NCBI GenBank assembly: GCA_022772675.1
Contig: JALEZW010000011.1
Span: 42,651-106,650 of the forward strand
Origin: Agathobacter sp.
GTDB taxonomy: Bacteria; Bacillota; Clostridia; Lachnospirales; Lachnospiraceae
Length of the DNA stretch: 64,000 nt
Reading direction: 5' to 3'
Position 1 is the stretch's first letter, and every line of letters begins with the position of its first letter. The notes under the pieces are model-generated. The model was not told where the DNA came from. It was given only the letters and a program-made list of their open reading frames with translations, and made no database searches. The translations under genes and the position numbers were made by a program. Positions 16,890-26,071 of this stretch are shown here, one piece after another.

Positions 16890-17531
16890 TCACAGTTTCG
16901 AATAACCAAAACCATTCACCATGGCCTCAATCCGCTGCCCTTTCTTACAGAACGGGCAGTCGTGGGGATTATAAGCTGCATAGCCGGTAACATCATGACC
17001 GTCAAACAGAGAATCAATGGGCACACTGTCCACTGAATCCACCGTACTGAACAGGGATGCCACCCACTCAATCTCACCGCCATAATACCGGATACACTCC
17101 AGGGCTCTGCGGATTGTCTCTCCTGTTGTCGTGGTTGCCAGTAACAATACCACGTGTTTTCCTGCTACCGCACCCTTATTATTATCCCGAAACAAAATCT
17201 GGTTGTTATTGTTTATCTCCGGTGAAACTACATAGACCGTCTCATGCCGGTTAGTGGAAATCAGACCGCCCTGTTCAATCTCCTGTCCTAAAAACGCACC
17301 TATCACCTCAGTCCCGTCCATACAGACAATGGTATCCACATAATTTGACTTAGGCATTTTGGAATAAAGAACCTTCGCAGCCTCCCTCGCCTCGGATGTA
17401 CGGGTTTTGATACTCGTAACGTCCACATAGTAATTTATATGGGAATGACTTGTTGCAAAATGTCCCGGAATGCAGTGCAGCGTTAAAAGGTTACTCTCTT
17501 TTGAATAAAATTTCATTGTACGGTCTTCCAT
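16890..17531 (-). CDS. Phosphoribosyltransferase-family protein
   Basis: 213 residues. The segment HVVLLLATTTTGETIRRAL resembles the PRPP-binding loop of type I phosphoribosyltransferases, although the usual two acidic residues before the Thr-rich loop are replaced by Leu/Ala. N-terminal strands (HINYYVDVTSIKTR) and EAREAAKVLYSKM are as in orotate phosphoribosyltransferase relatives. The C-terminus carries a small CPFC pair (HDCPFCKKGQRI). The ATG at 17531 follows AGGAGG by 7 nt. It ends the der-plsY-gpsA-dut operon. Because of the altered loop the enzymatic activity is uncertain; a nucleotide-binding regulator is an alternative. Confidence 0.7.
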   Translation of the reverse strand: MEDRTMKFYSKESNLLTLHCIPGHFATSHSHINYYVDVTSIKTRTSEAREAAKVLYSKMPKSNYVDTIVCMDGTEVIGAFLGQEIEQGGLISTNRHETVYVVSPEINNNNQILFRDNNKGAVAGKHVVLLLATTTTGETIRRALECIRYYGGEIEWVASLFSTVDSVDSVPIDSLFDGHDVTGYAAYNPHDCPFCKKGQRIEAMVNGFGYSKL

Positions 17532-17577
17532 AATCTTACCTCCTCAAAAATACATTACTGAATAAAGTTTAATATAA

Positions 17578-18012
17578 TTATGATAATCCGGTGCTTCCAA
17601 ATCCCCCGCGATCCTTTGCAGTCAGATGCGAAACCTCCTCAAATACAATCTGCGGCTGGTTTTTCATAATCCGAAACTGTGCAATCCGGTCATTGACATG
17701 AATCACTGTATCTCTTGTGGCATAGACCGGCATCCGCCACATATCATGATCCCCGCAATAAGAACCATCCACCACACCAATACTGTTGGTCTGAATGATT
17801 CCCCAGTTTTTAAAGGTTGAGCTTCTGGGAACCAGATGTGCCTCATAGCCTTCCGGCAGTTCCATGGCAACTCCCAGCGGAATCAGTGCAAAATCCCCTG
17901 CATGAAGGGTCACTTCCTCTGATGCGCGCATATCAATCCAGTCAGATTTACCGTCAATATAATCCAGCTTCTCAATCCTGTCGGTAAAATATTTGATTTT
18001 AATTGTCTCCAT
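17578..18012 (-). CDS. dut: dUTP diphosphatase (dUTPase)
   Basis: 144 residues, the usual trimeric dUTPase length. It converts dUTP to dUMP and pyrophosphate, keeping uracil out of DNA. Conserved motifs appear in order: [23 protein letters not shown] (phosphate-binding Ser), [11 protein letters not shown] with the catalytic Asp, DRIAQFRI, and the C-terminal glycine-rich RGGFGSTG that closes over the nucleotide. It lies 12 bp after gpsA in the same direction, probably co-transcribed. Confidence 0.95.
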   Translation of the reverse strand: METIKIKYFTDRIEKLDYIDGKSDWIDMRASEEVTLHAGDFALIPLGVAMELPEGYEAHLVPRSSTFKNWGIIQTNSIGVVDGSYCGDHDMWRMPVYATRDTVIHVNDRIAQFRIMKNQPQIVFEEVSHLTAKDRGGFGSTGLS

Positions 18013-18024
18013 TTTATTTGTCCT

Positions 18025-19035
18025 CTAATCCCACGTCAGATTGTGGTTTTCCACTCGTTTCTCCCGCACCATCAGATCTTTTACGGCCTCCTTTGCGGGT
18101 TTGTCCTCAAACAGGACACGGTTTACTTCCTCAATAATAGGAAGTTCCACCTGATATTTTTCTGCCAGTGCCAGCGCTGCTTTTGCCGAGTAAATTCCTT
18201 CCACCACCATCTGCACCTCATCAGTGGCCTGCTTCATAGTGTATCCCTGCCCGATCAGCATACCGGCTTTCCGGTTTCTGCTGTGCCGGCTCGCACAGGT
18301 AACAATCAGATCCCCGATTCCTGTCAGACCGTAAAGTGTCTCCACCTTTGCTCCCATCTGAACCGCCAGCCCCGTAATTTCAGAAATTCCTCTGGTAATC
18401 AGGGCTGCCTTCGTGTTATCTCCATATCCCAGACCATCTGCCATACCTGCAGCCAGTGCAATCACATTCTTTAAAGAACCTCCCAGCTCCATACCCAGCA
18501 TATCCGGACTTGTATAGACACGGAACACCTCATTCATAAACAGATCCTGAATTTTTTCTGCAGTTTCTCTTGACTTTGCTCCAGCCACAACCGTAGTGGG
18601 AAGTCCGATTCCCACCTCCTCAGCGTGGGATGGACCGCACATGACAGCCACATCTGCACAAGGGATTTCCTGTTCTACCACTTCAGAAATAGTCATAAGT
18701 GTCTGTTCTTCAATTCCCTTGGCCACACAGACAATAATCTGTCCTTTCGTCACAAACTCTGCCATATTTTTCGCCGTACTTCTGGTAAATACCGACGGCA
18801 CAGCAAGAATCAGAAATTCTTTTCCGGTTATCGCCTCTTTCAGATCTGTGGTAAATGTAATTTCTTCCGGCAGTTTTACCCCCGGCAGTTTGCTCACATG
18901 CTCGTGTTTTTCCCGAAGCATTGCCACTTCCTCTTCCATAATGGACCAGACCATCACCTCATGCCCGTTTGCATGAAGAAGCTTTGCAAGGGCAATCCCC
19001 CAGCTGCCTGCTCCAATAACAGCAGTCTTTGCCAT
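18025..19035 (-). CDS. gpsA: Glycerol-3-phosphate dehydrogenase (NAD(P)+)
   Basis: 336 residues from the ATG at 19035, which has AAGGAG upstream and starts 1 bp after the plsY stop; a longer version would overlap plsY and lacks homology. It makes sn-glycerol 3-phosphate from dihydroxyacetone phosphate for phospholipid synthesis. The Rossmann motif GAGSWGIALAKLL lies at the N-terminus; KGIEEQTL and the catalytic region ELGGSLKNVIALAAGMADG are typical of GpsA. Next to plsY it supplies the acyl acceptor for PlsY. Confidence 0.96.
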   Translation of the reverse strand: MAKTAVIGAGSWGIALAKLLHANGHEVMVWSIMEEEVAMLREKHEHVSKLPGVKLPEEITFTTDLKEAITGKEFLILAVPSVFTRSTAKNMAEFVTKGQIIVCVAKGIEEQTLMTISEVVEQEIPCADVAVMCGPSHAEEVGIGLPTTVVAGAKSRETAEKIQDLFMNEVFRVYTSPDMLGMELGGSLKNVIALAAGMADGLGYGDNTKAALITRGISEITGLAVQMGAKVETLYGLTGIGDLIVTCASRHSRNRKAGMLIGQGYTMKQATDEVQMVVEGIYSAKAALALAEKYQVELPIIEEVNRVLFEDKPAKEAVKDLMVREKRVENHNLTWD

Positions 19036-19036
19036 A

Positions 19037-19687
19037 CTATTTTTCTCCTTTTTTTGATCCCAGTTTATTCTCTGTCCCATTTAACAGCCGCTTAATATTT
19101 TCCCGGTGTCTCCAGACAGCCATTCCTGCAAAACAGGCACTTATGATATAGTACTCTGTCAGCATGCCTCCCTGGAGCTTTAAGTACCCCATCTGACCGA
19201 ATATAATAACCTGCACCAGATACGCCAGTACCACATAGATGGATCCTAACGAAACATATCTGGTAACTCCCACTATCAACAGAAAACCAATCAGACAGGC
19301 AATGGCAGCCATGGGACATACTGCAATAATGACTCCTGACGTACAGGCAATCCCTTTTCCACCATGAAACTGCATATAAAGCGGAAAATTATGTCCCAGC
19401 ACAGCTCCAAATCCGGCATAAAGTTCCAGCACCTTTGTATCCACTCCGTAGGTTCCGGTAAAAATCATTTTCACCAGAAGAGCTGCTAAAACAGCCTTTA
19501 AAAAATCTCCAGCAAAGGTAATCAGTCCGGCTTTCCAGCCCAGCACCCTGAGGGAATTGGTAGTTCCCACATTGCCGCTTCCCTGTTTACGGATATCAAT
19601 CCCCTTGCTCTTTCCGTACAGATAGCCGGTCTGAAATAAGCCAAATGCATAACCAATCAGCAGGGAAATAATTCTTGCGATAATCAT
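19037..19687 (-). CDS. plsY: Acyl-phosphate:glycerol-3-phosphate acyltransferase
   Basis: 216 residues with about five membrane helices. PlsY transfers an acyl chain from acyl-phosphate (made by PlsX, encoded at 47586-48614) to glycerol 3-phosphate at the inner membrane face. Its three conserved loops are visible: [32 protein letters not shown], and the C-terminal [19 protein letters not shown]. Its start overlaps the der stop by 4 nt, so translation is coupled. Confidence 0.95.
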   Translation of the reverse strand: MIIARIISLLIGYAFGLFQTGYLYGKSKGIDIRKQGSGNVGTTNSLRVLGWKAGLITFAGDFLKAVLAALLVKMIFTGTYGVDTKVLELYAGFGAVLGHNFPLYMQFHGGKGIACTSGVIIAVCPMAAIACLIGFLLIVGVTRYVSLGSIYVVLAYLVQVIIFGQMGYLKLQGGMLTEYYIISACFAGMAVWRHRENIKRLLNGTENKLGSKKGEK

Positions 19688-21012
19688 GATTCTTTTTCCT
19701 TTCTCTCCCGTACAATAAATTTAAGTGCTGTTCCCCGGAAACCAAAGGTGTCCCTTATCCGGTTCTCCAGATATCTGGTGTATGAGAAATGCATCAGATT
19801 CTTATCATTGACAAATATGACAAAGGTCGGAGGCTTTACGGCTGCCTGGGTCACATAATAAATTTTCAGCCGTTTTCCCTTATCCGTGGGCGGCTGCTGC
19901 ATGGCAACAGCCTCTGCCACAATTTCATTTAAAACTCCGGTTGCCACCCGCATGCTGTTGTTTTCCAGTACAATATCGATCAGTTCAAATATTTTATTCA
20001 GACGCTGTCCAGATTTTGCCGAAATAAACAGAATTTCCGCATAGGGCATAAAACTTAATACCTGACGGATTTTTTCCGTGTGTTTCTTTACCGTTGTGTT
20101 ATCCTTCTCGATGGCATCCCACTTATTTACAGCAATGATAATGCCCTTGCCCCTGTCATGGGCGATTCCGGCAATTTTAGCATCCTGCTCTGTAACCCCC
20201 TCGGTAGCATCTATCACAATAATGACTACATCGGCCCGCTCTACAGCTGTCACCGCCCGGATAATACTGTAACGCTCGATTTCCTCTTTGATCTTGTTCT
20301 TTCTCCTGAGACCAGCTGTATCAATAAATACATATTCCCTGCCATCATAGGTAATGTCCGTATCAATGGCATCTCTTGTAGTACCTGCAATATCTGATAC
20401 GATCACCCGGTCCTCATGGGCCAGTTTATTGATGAGGGACGACTTTCCCACATTCGGCTTTCCGATGATTGCTACCTTGGGCCGGTCATCCTCTTCTTCG
20501 GAAACTGCATCCTCCGGGAAATATTTTACCACCTCATCCAGCATATCTCCAAGTCCCAGCATGGACGCTGCTGAAACAGGATGCGGTTCCCCGATTCCCA
20601 GATTATAAAATTCATAGACATCCGGCATAAACTTCTCAAAGCTGTCAACTTTATTAACTACGAGAACCACCGGCTTATGGGAACGGCGCAGCATATCTGC
20701 CACCCTCATATCCGAATCCTGCAGTCCCTGCCGCACATCTGTAATAAACATAATAACATCAGCTGTTGCAATGGCAATCTCAGCCTGCTCACGCATCTGG
20801 GAAAGGATCACGTCGGCACTGTCCGGCTCAATTCCTCCCGTATCAATCAGTGTAAAATTATAATTCAGCCATGTAACATCCGCATAGATTCTGTCTCTCG
20901 TCACCCCCGGCGTATCCTTTACAATGGAAATACGTTCTCCCGCCAGTGAATTAAACAGTGTTGACTTTCCCACATTCGGACGCCCGACAATAGCTACTAC
21001 TGGTTTGCTCAT
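19684..21012 (-). CDS. der: Ribosome-assembly GTPase Der (EngA)
   Basis: 442 residues with two tandem G domains and a C-terminal KH-like domain. First P-loop [12 protein letters not shown] with DTPGV and NKVD; second P-loop [14 protein letters not shown] with DTAGL and NKWD. Der binds the 50S subunit and is needed for its maturation. It heads an operon with plsY, gpsA, dut and a phosphoribosyltransferase, preceded by a promoter at 21101-21129. Confidence 0.97.
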   Translation of the reverse strand: MSKPVVAIVGRPNVGKSTLFNSLAGERISIVKDTPGVTRDRIYADVTWLNYNFTLIDTGGIEPDSADVILSQMREQAEIAIATADVIMFITDVRQGLQDSDMRVADMLRRSHKPVVLVVNKVDSFEKFMPDVYEFYNLGIGEPHPVSAASMLGLGDMLDEVVKYFPEDAVSEEEDDRPKVAIIGKPNVGKSSLINKLAHEDRVIVSDIAGTTRDAIDTDITYDGREYVFIDTAGLRRKNKIKEEIERYSIIRAVTAVERADVVIIVIDATEGVTEQDAKIAGIAHDRGKGIIIAVNKWDAIEKDNTTVKKHTEKIRQVLSFMPYAEILFISAKSGQRLNKIFELIDIVLENNSMRVATGVLNEIVAEAVAMQQPPTDKGKRLKIYYVTQAAVKPPTFVIFVNDKNLMHFSYTRYLENRIRDTFGFRGTALKFIVRERKEKES

Positions 21013-21069
21013 TTCTTACCTCCAAAAATTGAACCACCTGCCCTTTTAAAATCTGTTTCATAAAACCAC

Positions 21070-21104
21070 AAATAGGGACAGCGTCCAAAACGCTATCCCT
21101 ATTT
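21070..21104. terminator. Hairpin between the ABC permease gene and der
   Basis: Inverted repeat AAATAGGGACAGCG (21070-21083) and CGCTATCCCTATTT (21091-21104), one mismatch, 7-nt loop. Read on the minus strand it lies 36 bp after the permease stop, but it is followed by GTGGTTTT rather than a clean T run. It overlaps the -10 of the proposed der promoter, so it may end the upstream transcript or shape the der leader. Confidence 0.5.
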
Positions 21105-21129
21105 TACAATAAGCATGGAAACTTGTAAA
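21101..21129 (-). promoter_or_regulatory. der: Promoter of the der operon
   Basis: On the minus strand TTTACA (21129-21124) and TAAAAT (21106-21101) with a 17-nt spacer, each one base from consensus. Located 89 bp upstream of der. Confidence 0.65.
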
Positions 21130-21139
21130 GTCCTGCTGG

Positions 21140-23032
21140 CTATTGTGTTTCCCCCATCACTGAATAATGGATATCGGAAGGGGACTTAACCACCCCGCAG
21201 TCCACCAGAGTTTCAATAATATGTTCGCAGTCGGGCCCAAAACTCACATATAAAGAGCCGCTTTTATACATATTTGCATCTACATCCCCATCCAGTCTAT
21301 TATGTTCCCCGTTCATCCGCTGGTAAACATCCTGCCAGTCGGCAGATTGATGCATAAAATCAATAGAAAAACCTGCCATCTCCAAAGAACTCCCCCCATC
21401 TGTATCTGCATTAGAATCCGAGAGATTATACTTTTGAACCACCCCTGCCTTTACATCCTCCTGTAATGCCTGATACAGACACTTCGCAGTCTGCTCATCC
21501 AGATCCACGGTACGATAGTGCCAGTCTGAATGATCCGTTTCAAATGTGCCTCCGGAAAAAACAGATATGGTCTGAAAATCATATCCCACCAGATAACTCA
21601 TAAAACTATCATAGGATTCCTCCTGCTGCCTGATATGCCGGCTCAGACTTTCACTTTCTGTAACCTCCTGTGGAATCGAATAGGAACGGGTCACTTCTCT
21701 GCCGTTTTTCAAATGATAGTCTACAGAAACATACATATTCTGGTAGGAATCCCGATTTCTGCACTGGTCTGCCAAAGCAAGAATTTCCCTGTGTATCGCA
21801 ATTGCATCGGAAATTTTTTCTCCTTTATACTCCACCGGATAATTCATGCCGATATATGCCCTGGAAACATTTTCCTCCCCGGGTATATACTGTTCCAGAT
21901 GTCGTGCCGATGCAGACATTGCACCAAAACTGCATGCCGTAAAGACCAGGAAAATCAGACATTCTTTTACTAATTTTTTCCGGAAAACCCGAAATCCTTT
22001 TTCAATAAACATCTGGGCGATAAAAAATCCAAGGCATCCAAACAAAAGTACCGAAATCAGCATCGTCGGTGGTTTAATTGGATGCAGCACAATATTTAAA
22101 AACCGGGCAGCAAGTACGCCTGCCGTGTAACCGATACCGATTCCGATTGCCCAGCGAAATACCGGTTTCATCCAGTTAAAGGTGAGAAAATCGCCGGCAC
22201 TCTCGATTCTTCTTTTCCTGTAGCAGTAATAAGCCAGTGTAAAAACAGCAGCTGCCACAAGCACATAACACAAAACCACCCTGCCTCCGCAGTAAGTCAG
22301 CTTCATACTTACCGCCATTTTATTACTGTAGCTGGCAGTACTTCCAATCCTCACATTGTCAAAAATATAATTCATGGGAGCCAGAATCTGCAGAGCTTTC
22401 GGATTCCTGATATCACCTATGGAAAGTCCGAATCCCAGAACTCCTGCCACCAGACGTATGACTAACGAAATCCCGTAGGCCGCAAAGTTCATGGCAGCAA
22501 AATAAACCGGCAGAGCAAAAAGCTGGCCTGTCAGCATAACACAGAAACAGACCACAGAAAACATAAAAAAGGCAATTCCCATTACACTAAGCAGCCACAT
22601 TCCCAGAAACTCAAAACAGGAAATTCCTTTTCCGATGCAAAGCAGAACTGTTACCAGAAAAACCAGAAACTGCGGCACAAACATAAAACCAAGTCCACTG
22701 ATTATATTGGTAAAATAAAGTTCCTTTCTTGTAACCGGAAGTGCATGTATCGTATAGGCACTTTTCTGTGTAAAAAGGTAGCCAAACAGTGCCATTCCGC
22801 AAACAACTGACATAATGGCAATGGCAATAATATCTGCTTCCAGACGAAGGCTTGTTCCAACAGCAGTAAAACATACTGTTTCCGTCAGTTTCTTCGCCTG
22901 CTGTAAGCGAAACCACAAAAGCCCCGGCACCTTAATAAGACCAAACAGTAAATAACATACCCAGATGGGCCAGAACAGCGACATATTTTTCTTAAATACC
23001 GCCGGATTAAAAAAGGATGTCTTTGACTTCAT
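21140..23032 (-). CDS. ABC-2-type multi-span permease
   Basis: 630 residues from the ATG at 23032, which follows GGGAGG by 8 nt; an ATG 21 bp upstream overlaps the ribosome site. About eight hydrophobic segments fall into two groups: residues about 20-300 with a conserved-looking TIHALPVTRKELYFTN loop, and about 285-370. A large C-terminal soluble region follows (about 380-630). The loop 'LPVTRKE' is typical of ABC-2 exporters where the permease meets its ATPase. It overlaps the ATPase gene by 26 nt and belongs to a GntR-ATPase-permease unit similar in layout to YtrABC. Substrate unknown; antibiotic or envelope stress response is plausible from this layout. Confidence 0.88.
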   Translation of the reverse strand: MKSKTSFFNPAVFKKNMSLFWPIWVCYLLFGLIKVPGLLWFRLQQAKKLTETVCFTAVGTSLRLEADIIAIAIMSVVCGMALFGYLFTQKSAYTIHALPVTRKELYFTNIISGLGFMFVPQFLVFLVTVLLCIGKGISCFEFLGMWLLSVMGIAFFMFSVVCFCVMLTGQLFALPVYFAAMNFAAYGISLVIRLVAGVLGFGLSIGDIRNPKALQILAPMNYIFDNVRIGSTASYSNKMAVSMKLTYCGGRVVLCYVLVAAAVFTLAYYCYRKRRIESAGDFLTFNWMKPVFRWAIGIGIGYTAGVLAARFLNIVLHPIKPPTMLISVLLFGCLGFFIAQMFIEKGFRVFRKKLVKECLIFLVFTACSFGAMSASARHLEQYIPGEENVSRAYIGMNYPVEYKGEKISDAIAIHREILALADQCRNRDSYQNMYVSVDYHLKNGREVTRSYSIPQEVTESESLSRHIRQQEESYDSFMSYLVGYDFQTISVFSGGTFETDHSDWHYRTVDLDEQTAKCLYQALQEDVKAGVVQKYNLSDSNADTDGGSSLEMAGFSIDFMHQSADWQDVYQRMNGEHNRLDGDVDANMYKSGSLYVSFGPDCEHIIETLVDCGVVKSPSDIHYSVMGETQ

Positions 23033-23912
23033 AGCCCAAACCTCCCATTTCATAGATAAAAATTTCCTCCAGGGTCAATGGCAGGATATCTATAATCGCC
23101 ATATCATCCCTGTCGGTTCTGATAGCCTCTGCTGCCTGATTGGGATTTCCCCTGACTATCATGGTGTAGACCCGGCCGATATTTGACATATGTAATACTT
23201 CAAAATCCTCCGGCAGTTTTGGCATTCCTGCCCGGCATGCCACCTGTATCTTACTGATATTTCCATGGAGATCCAATAACGATCTTTCAATAATGATTTT
23301 TCCGTGATCCATAATGCCCACGTGGTCACAGACATCCTCCAGTTCCCTTAAATTATGGGAGGACACCAGTACCGTGGTCTTTTTTTCTGCAACCTCTGAC
23401 ATAAGGATTGTCCAGATCTGCCGCCTCATAACCGGATCCAGCCCATCCAATGGTTCATCCAGAATCAGAAGCTTCGGTCGGCAGCACAATGCCAGCCAGA
23501 AAGCCACCTGCTTCTGCATTCCTTTCGACAGCCTTCTGATATTTCGTCTCATATCAATTCCCGGGAAAAATTCCTGCAGCCGGTAAAACATTTTTTCATC
23601 AAAATTCGGATACATATTTCGGTAATAACGCATCATTTCAAGGGTATCTGCCTGCAAAAAATAAAAGGGGTCATCGGGAATATAAGCGATTTCTCCCTTT
23701 ATGTCCTTATTCTCATACACCTCCTGCCCATCAATAAAAATTTCCCCCGCATCCTGACGGTACACTCCTGTCAGGTGCCTGATGAGTGTGGACTTTCCCG
23801 CACCATTAGGGCCAACCAGGCCGTAGATATTTCCTCTTTCTACGTTCATATTGACCCCATCCAGTACCCGGAATCCGCCAAATTCTTTTATCAGATTATT
23901 TACTTCAATCAA
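23007..23912 (-). CDS. ABC transporter ATP-binding protein of the GntR-linked exporter
   Basis: 301 residues. Walker A GPNGAGKSTLIRHL, signature-like RLSKGMQKQVAF (LSKGM in place of LSGGQ), Walker B LLILDEPLDGLD and H-loop SSHNLRELED. The LSKGM variant is common in YtrB/CcmA-like exporters. The C-terminal 80 residues form an extra domain. The start overlaps the regulator stop as ATGA and the end overlaps the permease start, indicating a tightly coupled three-gene unit. Confidence 0.93.
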   Translation of the reverse strand: MIEVNNLIKEFGGFRVLDGVNMNVERGNIYGLVGPNGAGKSTLIRHLTGVYRQDAGEIFIDGQEVYENKDIKGEIAYIPDDPFYFLQADTLEMMRYYRNMYPNFDEKMFYRLQEFFPGIDMRRNIRRLSKGMQKQVAFWLALCCRPKLLILDEPLDGLDPVMRRQIWTILMSEVAEKKTTVLVSSHNLRELEDVCDHVGIMDHGKIIIERSLLDLHGNISKIQVACRAGMPKLPEDFEVLHMSNIGRVYTMIVRGNPNQAAEAIRTDRDDMAIIDILPLTLEEIFIYEMGGLGYEVKDILF

Positions 23913-24280
23913 AGTCTTTTGTTTCCTCCCGCCAATTTTCGTACATGTCTCGTCAGTTCTTCAGCTCCAACCTCCATTCCCGTAAGACATACCACCATAT
24001 CATCAAACTCCTGCAGCATTCTGTCCCTCTGCAGCTTCTCTATCTCATTCGCCGGTGAGACAATATATTCCATCTCGCCGTCACTCCTTAGATATCCCTC
24101 TCTCTCAAGATCCCGGCATACCTGCAAAACCATATCAGGATTTACAGCAAGTCTGGAAGCTATCTGGCTGGCTGGAGGAAGTTTTTCCCCTTCTAAAACC
24201 GCATGTGAAGTTATCATTGTGCATATCCGGTCTTTTATTTTGTAAAAGACGGAACCTGCATTTTTATATTCTGACCACAT
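23909..24280 (-). CDS. GntR-family (YtrA subfamily) transcriptional regulator
   Basis: 123 residues from ATG at 24280; AGGAGG lies 10 nt upstream, and an in-frame TTG directly before it is an alternative start. The winged helix covers residues about 10-75: FYKIKDRICTMI, then EGEKLPPASQIASRLAVNPD and REGYLRSDG, the standard GntR pattern. The short C-terminal part (no ligand domain) fits the YtrA subfamily, which represses linked ABC exporters and is often induced by cell-wall antibiotics. It probably controls its own three-gene operon. Confidence 0.9.
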   Translation of the reverse strand: MWSEYKNAGSVFYKIKDRICTMITSHAVLEGEKLPPASQIASRLAVNPDMVLQVCRDLEREGYLRSDGEMEYIVSPANEIEKLQRDRMLQEFDDMVVCLTGMEVGAEELTRHVRKLAGGNKRL

Positions 24281-24369
24281 CAAAACAGTTCCTCCTAAAC
24301 TTGTTGTTCTGACCCAGTCATTGTACCATAGATTCCGTAAAAGGATTTTAACATCTTCGAAATAGTTTC

Positions 24370-25236
24370 TTAAGAAATTCTTAAAAATGCGCCAAGATTT
24401 CCCCGTCTTCCCTGACTTGCCCGATGGGAAAACAGAAGCATCGGATTGCAGCAGGTACAAAGATTCGTCACTGCCAGATGTTCCTCACAAATCCCTGCCT
24501 CCCTTAATACAATCTCATTACTTTTCCATAAATCAAGCTGATATTTTCCATTTCCCTTAGGAATTAAAATTTCTTCTTCATGCCCTGGAAATTCTTCGGC
24601 AAATGCAGTGGCAACATCATCCGAAACCTCATAACAGTCCTGACAGATGGAGGGACCAACTGCTGCCAGCACATCCTCCGGTCTGGTAGAAAACTCTTTC
24701 TTCATCACTTCAAGGGTCTTTTCCCCCATACGGTTCACGGTTCCTCTCCATCCGGAATGGGAAAGTCCGATTGCCCGGTGAACAGGATCCACAAAATAAA
24801 GCGGGACACAATCCGCATAGAAGGTTGCCAGTATCAGTCCCGGTTCATCCGTCACCAGCCCATCCACATCCCTGTAAGGTTTTTCCCTTGTCACACCATA
24901 CCCTCCATAGCTTTTATCCACACGGATCACGTTGGTGGTATGGGTCTGATCAGAACAGACAATATCAGAAATTTCTCCTCCAAGTGCCTGTGCCACCCGC
25001 CTGTAATTTTCCGTCACTGCCTGACGGTCATCTCCTCTTGAAAAACTTAAATTAAGGCTTTCAAACATTCCCTGACTTACTCCGCCCTCTCTGGTTGTAA
25101 ATGCAGAGACTGCAATATTTCCCTGCTCCAGAAGGGGGATGGATAAAAGGGGAAGAACGGTACCATCAGCCATGGGGTACTGGTTTAATGTAAAAATATG
25201 GTTCTCATTTTTCCATTTAAAATCCTGTATATTCAT
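24370..25236 (-). CDS. pgeF: Peptidoglycan editing factor / purine nucleoside phosphorylase-like (YfiH, laccase domain)
   Basis: 288 residues. Family motifs with copper/zinc-binding residues: CSDQTHTTNV, FYADCVPLYFVDP, IGLSHSGWRGT with a key His, and the C-terminal CTCCNPMLLFSHR...GRRGN. Members of this family remove mis-incorporated L-Ser from peptidoglycan precursors and also show purine nucleoside phosphorolysis. The ATG at 25236 follows AGGAG. It lies last in the rplS-side operon and upstream of the GntR unit. Confidence 0.93.
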   Translation of the reverse strand: MNIQDFKWKNENHIFTLNQYPMADGTVLPLLSIPLLEQGNIAVSAFTTREGGVSQGMFESLNLSFSRGDDRQAVTENYRRVAQALGGEISDIVCSDQTHTTNVIRVDKSYGGYGVTREKPYRDVDGLVTDEPGLILATFYADCVPLYFVDPVHRAIGLSHSGWRGTVNRMGEKTLEVMKKEFSTRPEDVLAAVGPSICQDCYEVSDDVATAFAEEFPGHEEEILIPKGNGKYQLDLWKSNEIVLREAGICEEHLAVTNLCTCCNPMLLFSHRASQGRRGNLGAFLRIS

Positions 25237-25257
25237 AGATTACTCCTTAAAAGGTTC

Positions 25258-25349
25258 CTGACACATTTGGAACATCAGCCCATGCAAAATTGCCTTCGGC
25301 AATGGGCTGACGCTGCATGTCAGACTCCCTATAGGGAGTCTGACACATT
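25258..25349. repeat. Paired hairpin element with a 28-bp perfect palindrome
   Basis: Two hairpins lie between direct copies of CTGACACATT (25258-25267 and 25340-25349). The first has stem TCAGCCCAT/ATGGGCTGA with an inner TTGCCttcGGCAA stem. The second is a perfect 28-bp palindrome (25318-25345, half-site TGTCAGACTCCCTA). The palindrome encodes the last codons and stop of the YraN gene. A REP-like element and a bidirectional terminator are both possible. Confidence 0.8.
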
Positions 25350-25697
25350 AAAAGCATTTTCGATGTGGCGGATACTGCCGTCGCCGTAAATCCCAATCAC
25401 ATCAAACCGGCAGGGAATTTCCCGTCCCCTTGTATATCCGCTGTAATGATAATTTGCCACCCGGCAGATCTGCCTCTGTTTTCTGAAATCCACTGCCTCT
25501 AAGGGATCCCCATAGCGCATACTGCTGCGGTATTTGATTTCCACATAGACGATCACTCCGTCTTTTTCCGCAATAATATCAATTTCCCCAAAGGGTGAGC
25601 GGAAATTTCGTTCCACAATACGATACCCCTTTTTCTGTAAATATTCTGCGGCCAGTGCTTCATATTTCGATCCGATTTTTCTCTTGTTTACTGCCAC
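25329..25697 (-). CDS. YraN/UPF0102 family endonuclease-like protein
   Basis: 122 residues. It shows the PD-(D/E)XK-type core GEIDIIAEKDGVIVYVEIKYR, with the Asp and the E-x-K pair expected of restriction-endonuclease-like folds, preceded by KYEALAAEYLQKKGYRI. YraN proteins are linked to DNA recombination and repair but not well characterised. The start overlaps the FlhB-like gene by 10 nt. The last five codons and stop lie within a palindrome (25318-25345), so the native C-terminus may have been altered by that element. Confidence 0.92.
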   Translation of the reverse strand: MAVNKRKIGSKYEALAAEYLQKKGYRIVERNFRSPFGEIDIIAEKDGVIVYVEIKYRSSMRYGDPLEAVDFRKQRQICRVANYHYSGYTRGREIPCRFDVIGIYGDGSIRHIENAFNVSDSL

Positions 25698-26029
25698 CTG
25701 TTTACCCCTGCCTGATCCAGTTTGGATTTCATACGGTCCATATCATCCACAAACACAAGAATCTCTGCCACCACCTCATAGAGCTCCGGAGGAATGGCAT
25801 CCCCGATCCGGAGCTTCGATAGTGTGTCTGCCAGCTTGTTATCTTTATAGGTTGGAACATTAGTTTCCTTTGCCTTCTCGATTATTTTTTCAGCTACCTG
25901 CCCCTTTCCGGCTGCAAGTATCTTAGGAGCAGCATCCCCCGGTTCATAGGCGATTGCCACTGCCGTTTTATCCTGTTTTTTTCCACTCTGCTTACCAAAA
26001 GAAAAGGGCTTAAATTCATTCTCTGCCAT
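25688..26029 (-). CDS. FlhB C-terminal-domain homologue (YlqH/FlhX-like)
   Basis: 113 residues. Residues about 20-105 match the cytoplasmic domain of the flagellar export switch FlhB: KTAVAIAYEPGDAAPKILAA with a following GKG, then LADTLSKLRIGDAIPPELYE. The membrane part is absent and the autocleavage motif NPTH is not present. Bacillus subtilis has a similar stand-alone FlhB-like gene (ylqH) in the same rnhB neighbourhood. Its partner upstream is FliK-like. No other flagellar gene is in this window. Role unknown; it may act in a non-flagellar context. Confidence 0.88.
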   Translation of the reverse strand: MAENEFKPFSFGKQSGKKQDKTAVAIAYEPGDAAPKILAAGKGQVAEKIIEKAKETNVPTYKDNKLADTLSKLRIGDAIPPELYEVVAEILVFVDDMDRMKSKLDQAGVNRWQ

Positions 26030-26071
26030 AATTCCTCCTTAAAGCATCCTGTCTGCTTAAAAGCTGTTTTA

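Noticed and set aside
24281..24460. A 60-residue N-terminal extension of the GntR regulator overlapping pgeF
   Set aside because: The winged helix begins at the ATG at 24280 with AGGAGG upstream; the extension overlaps pgeF coding sequence and has no similarity to GntR proteins.
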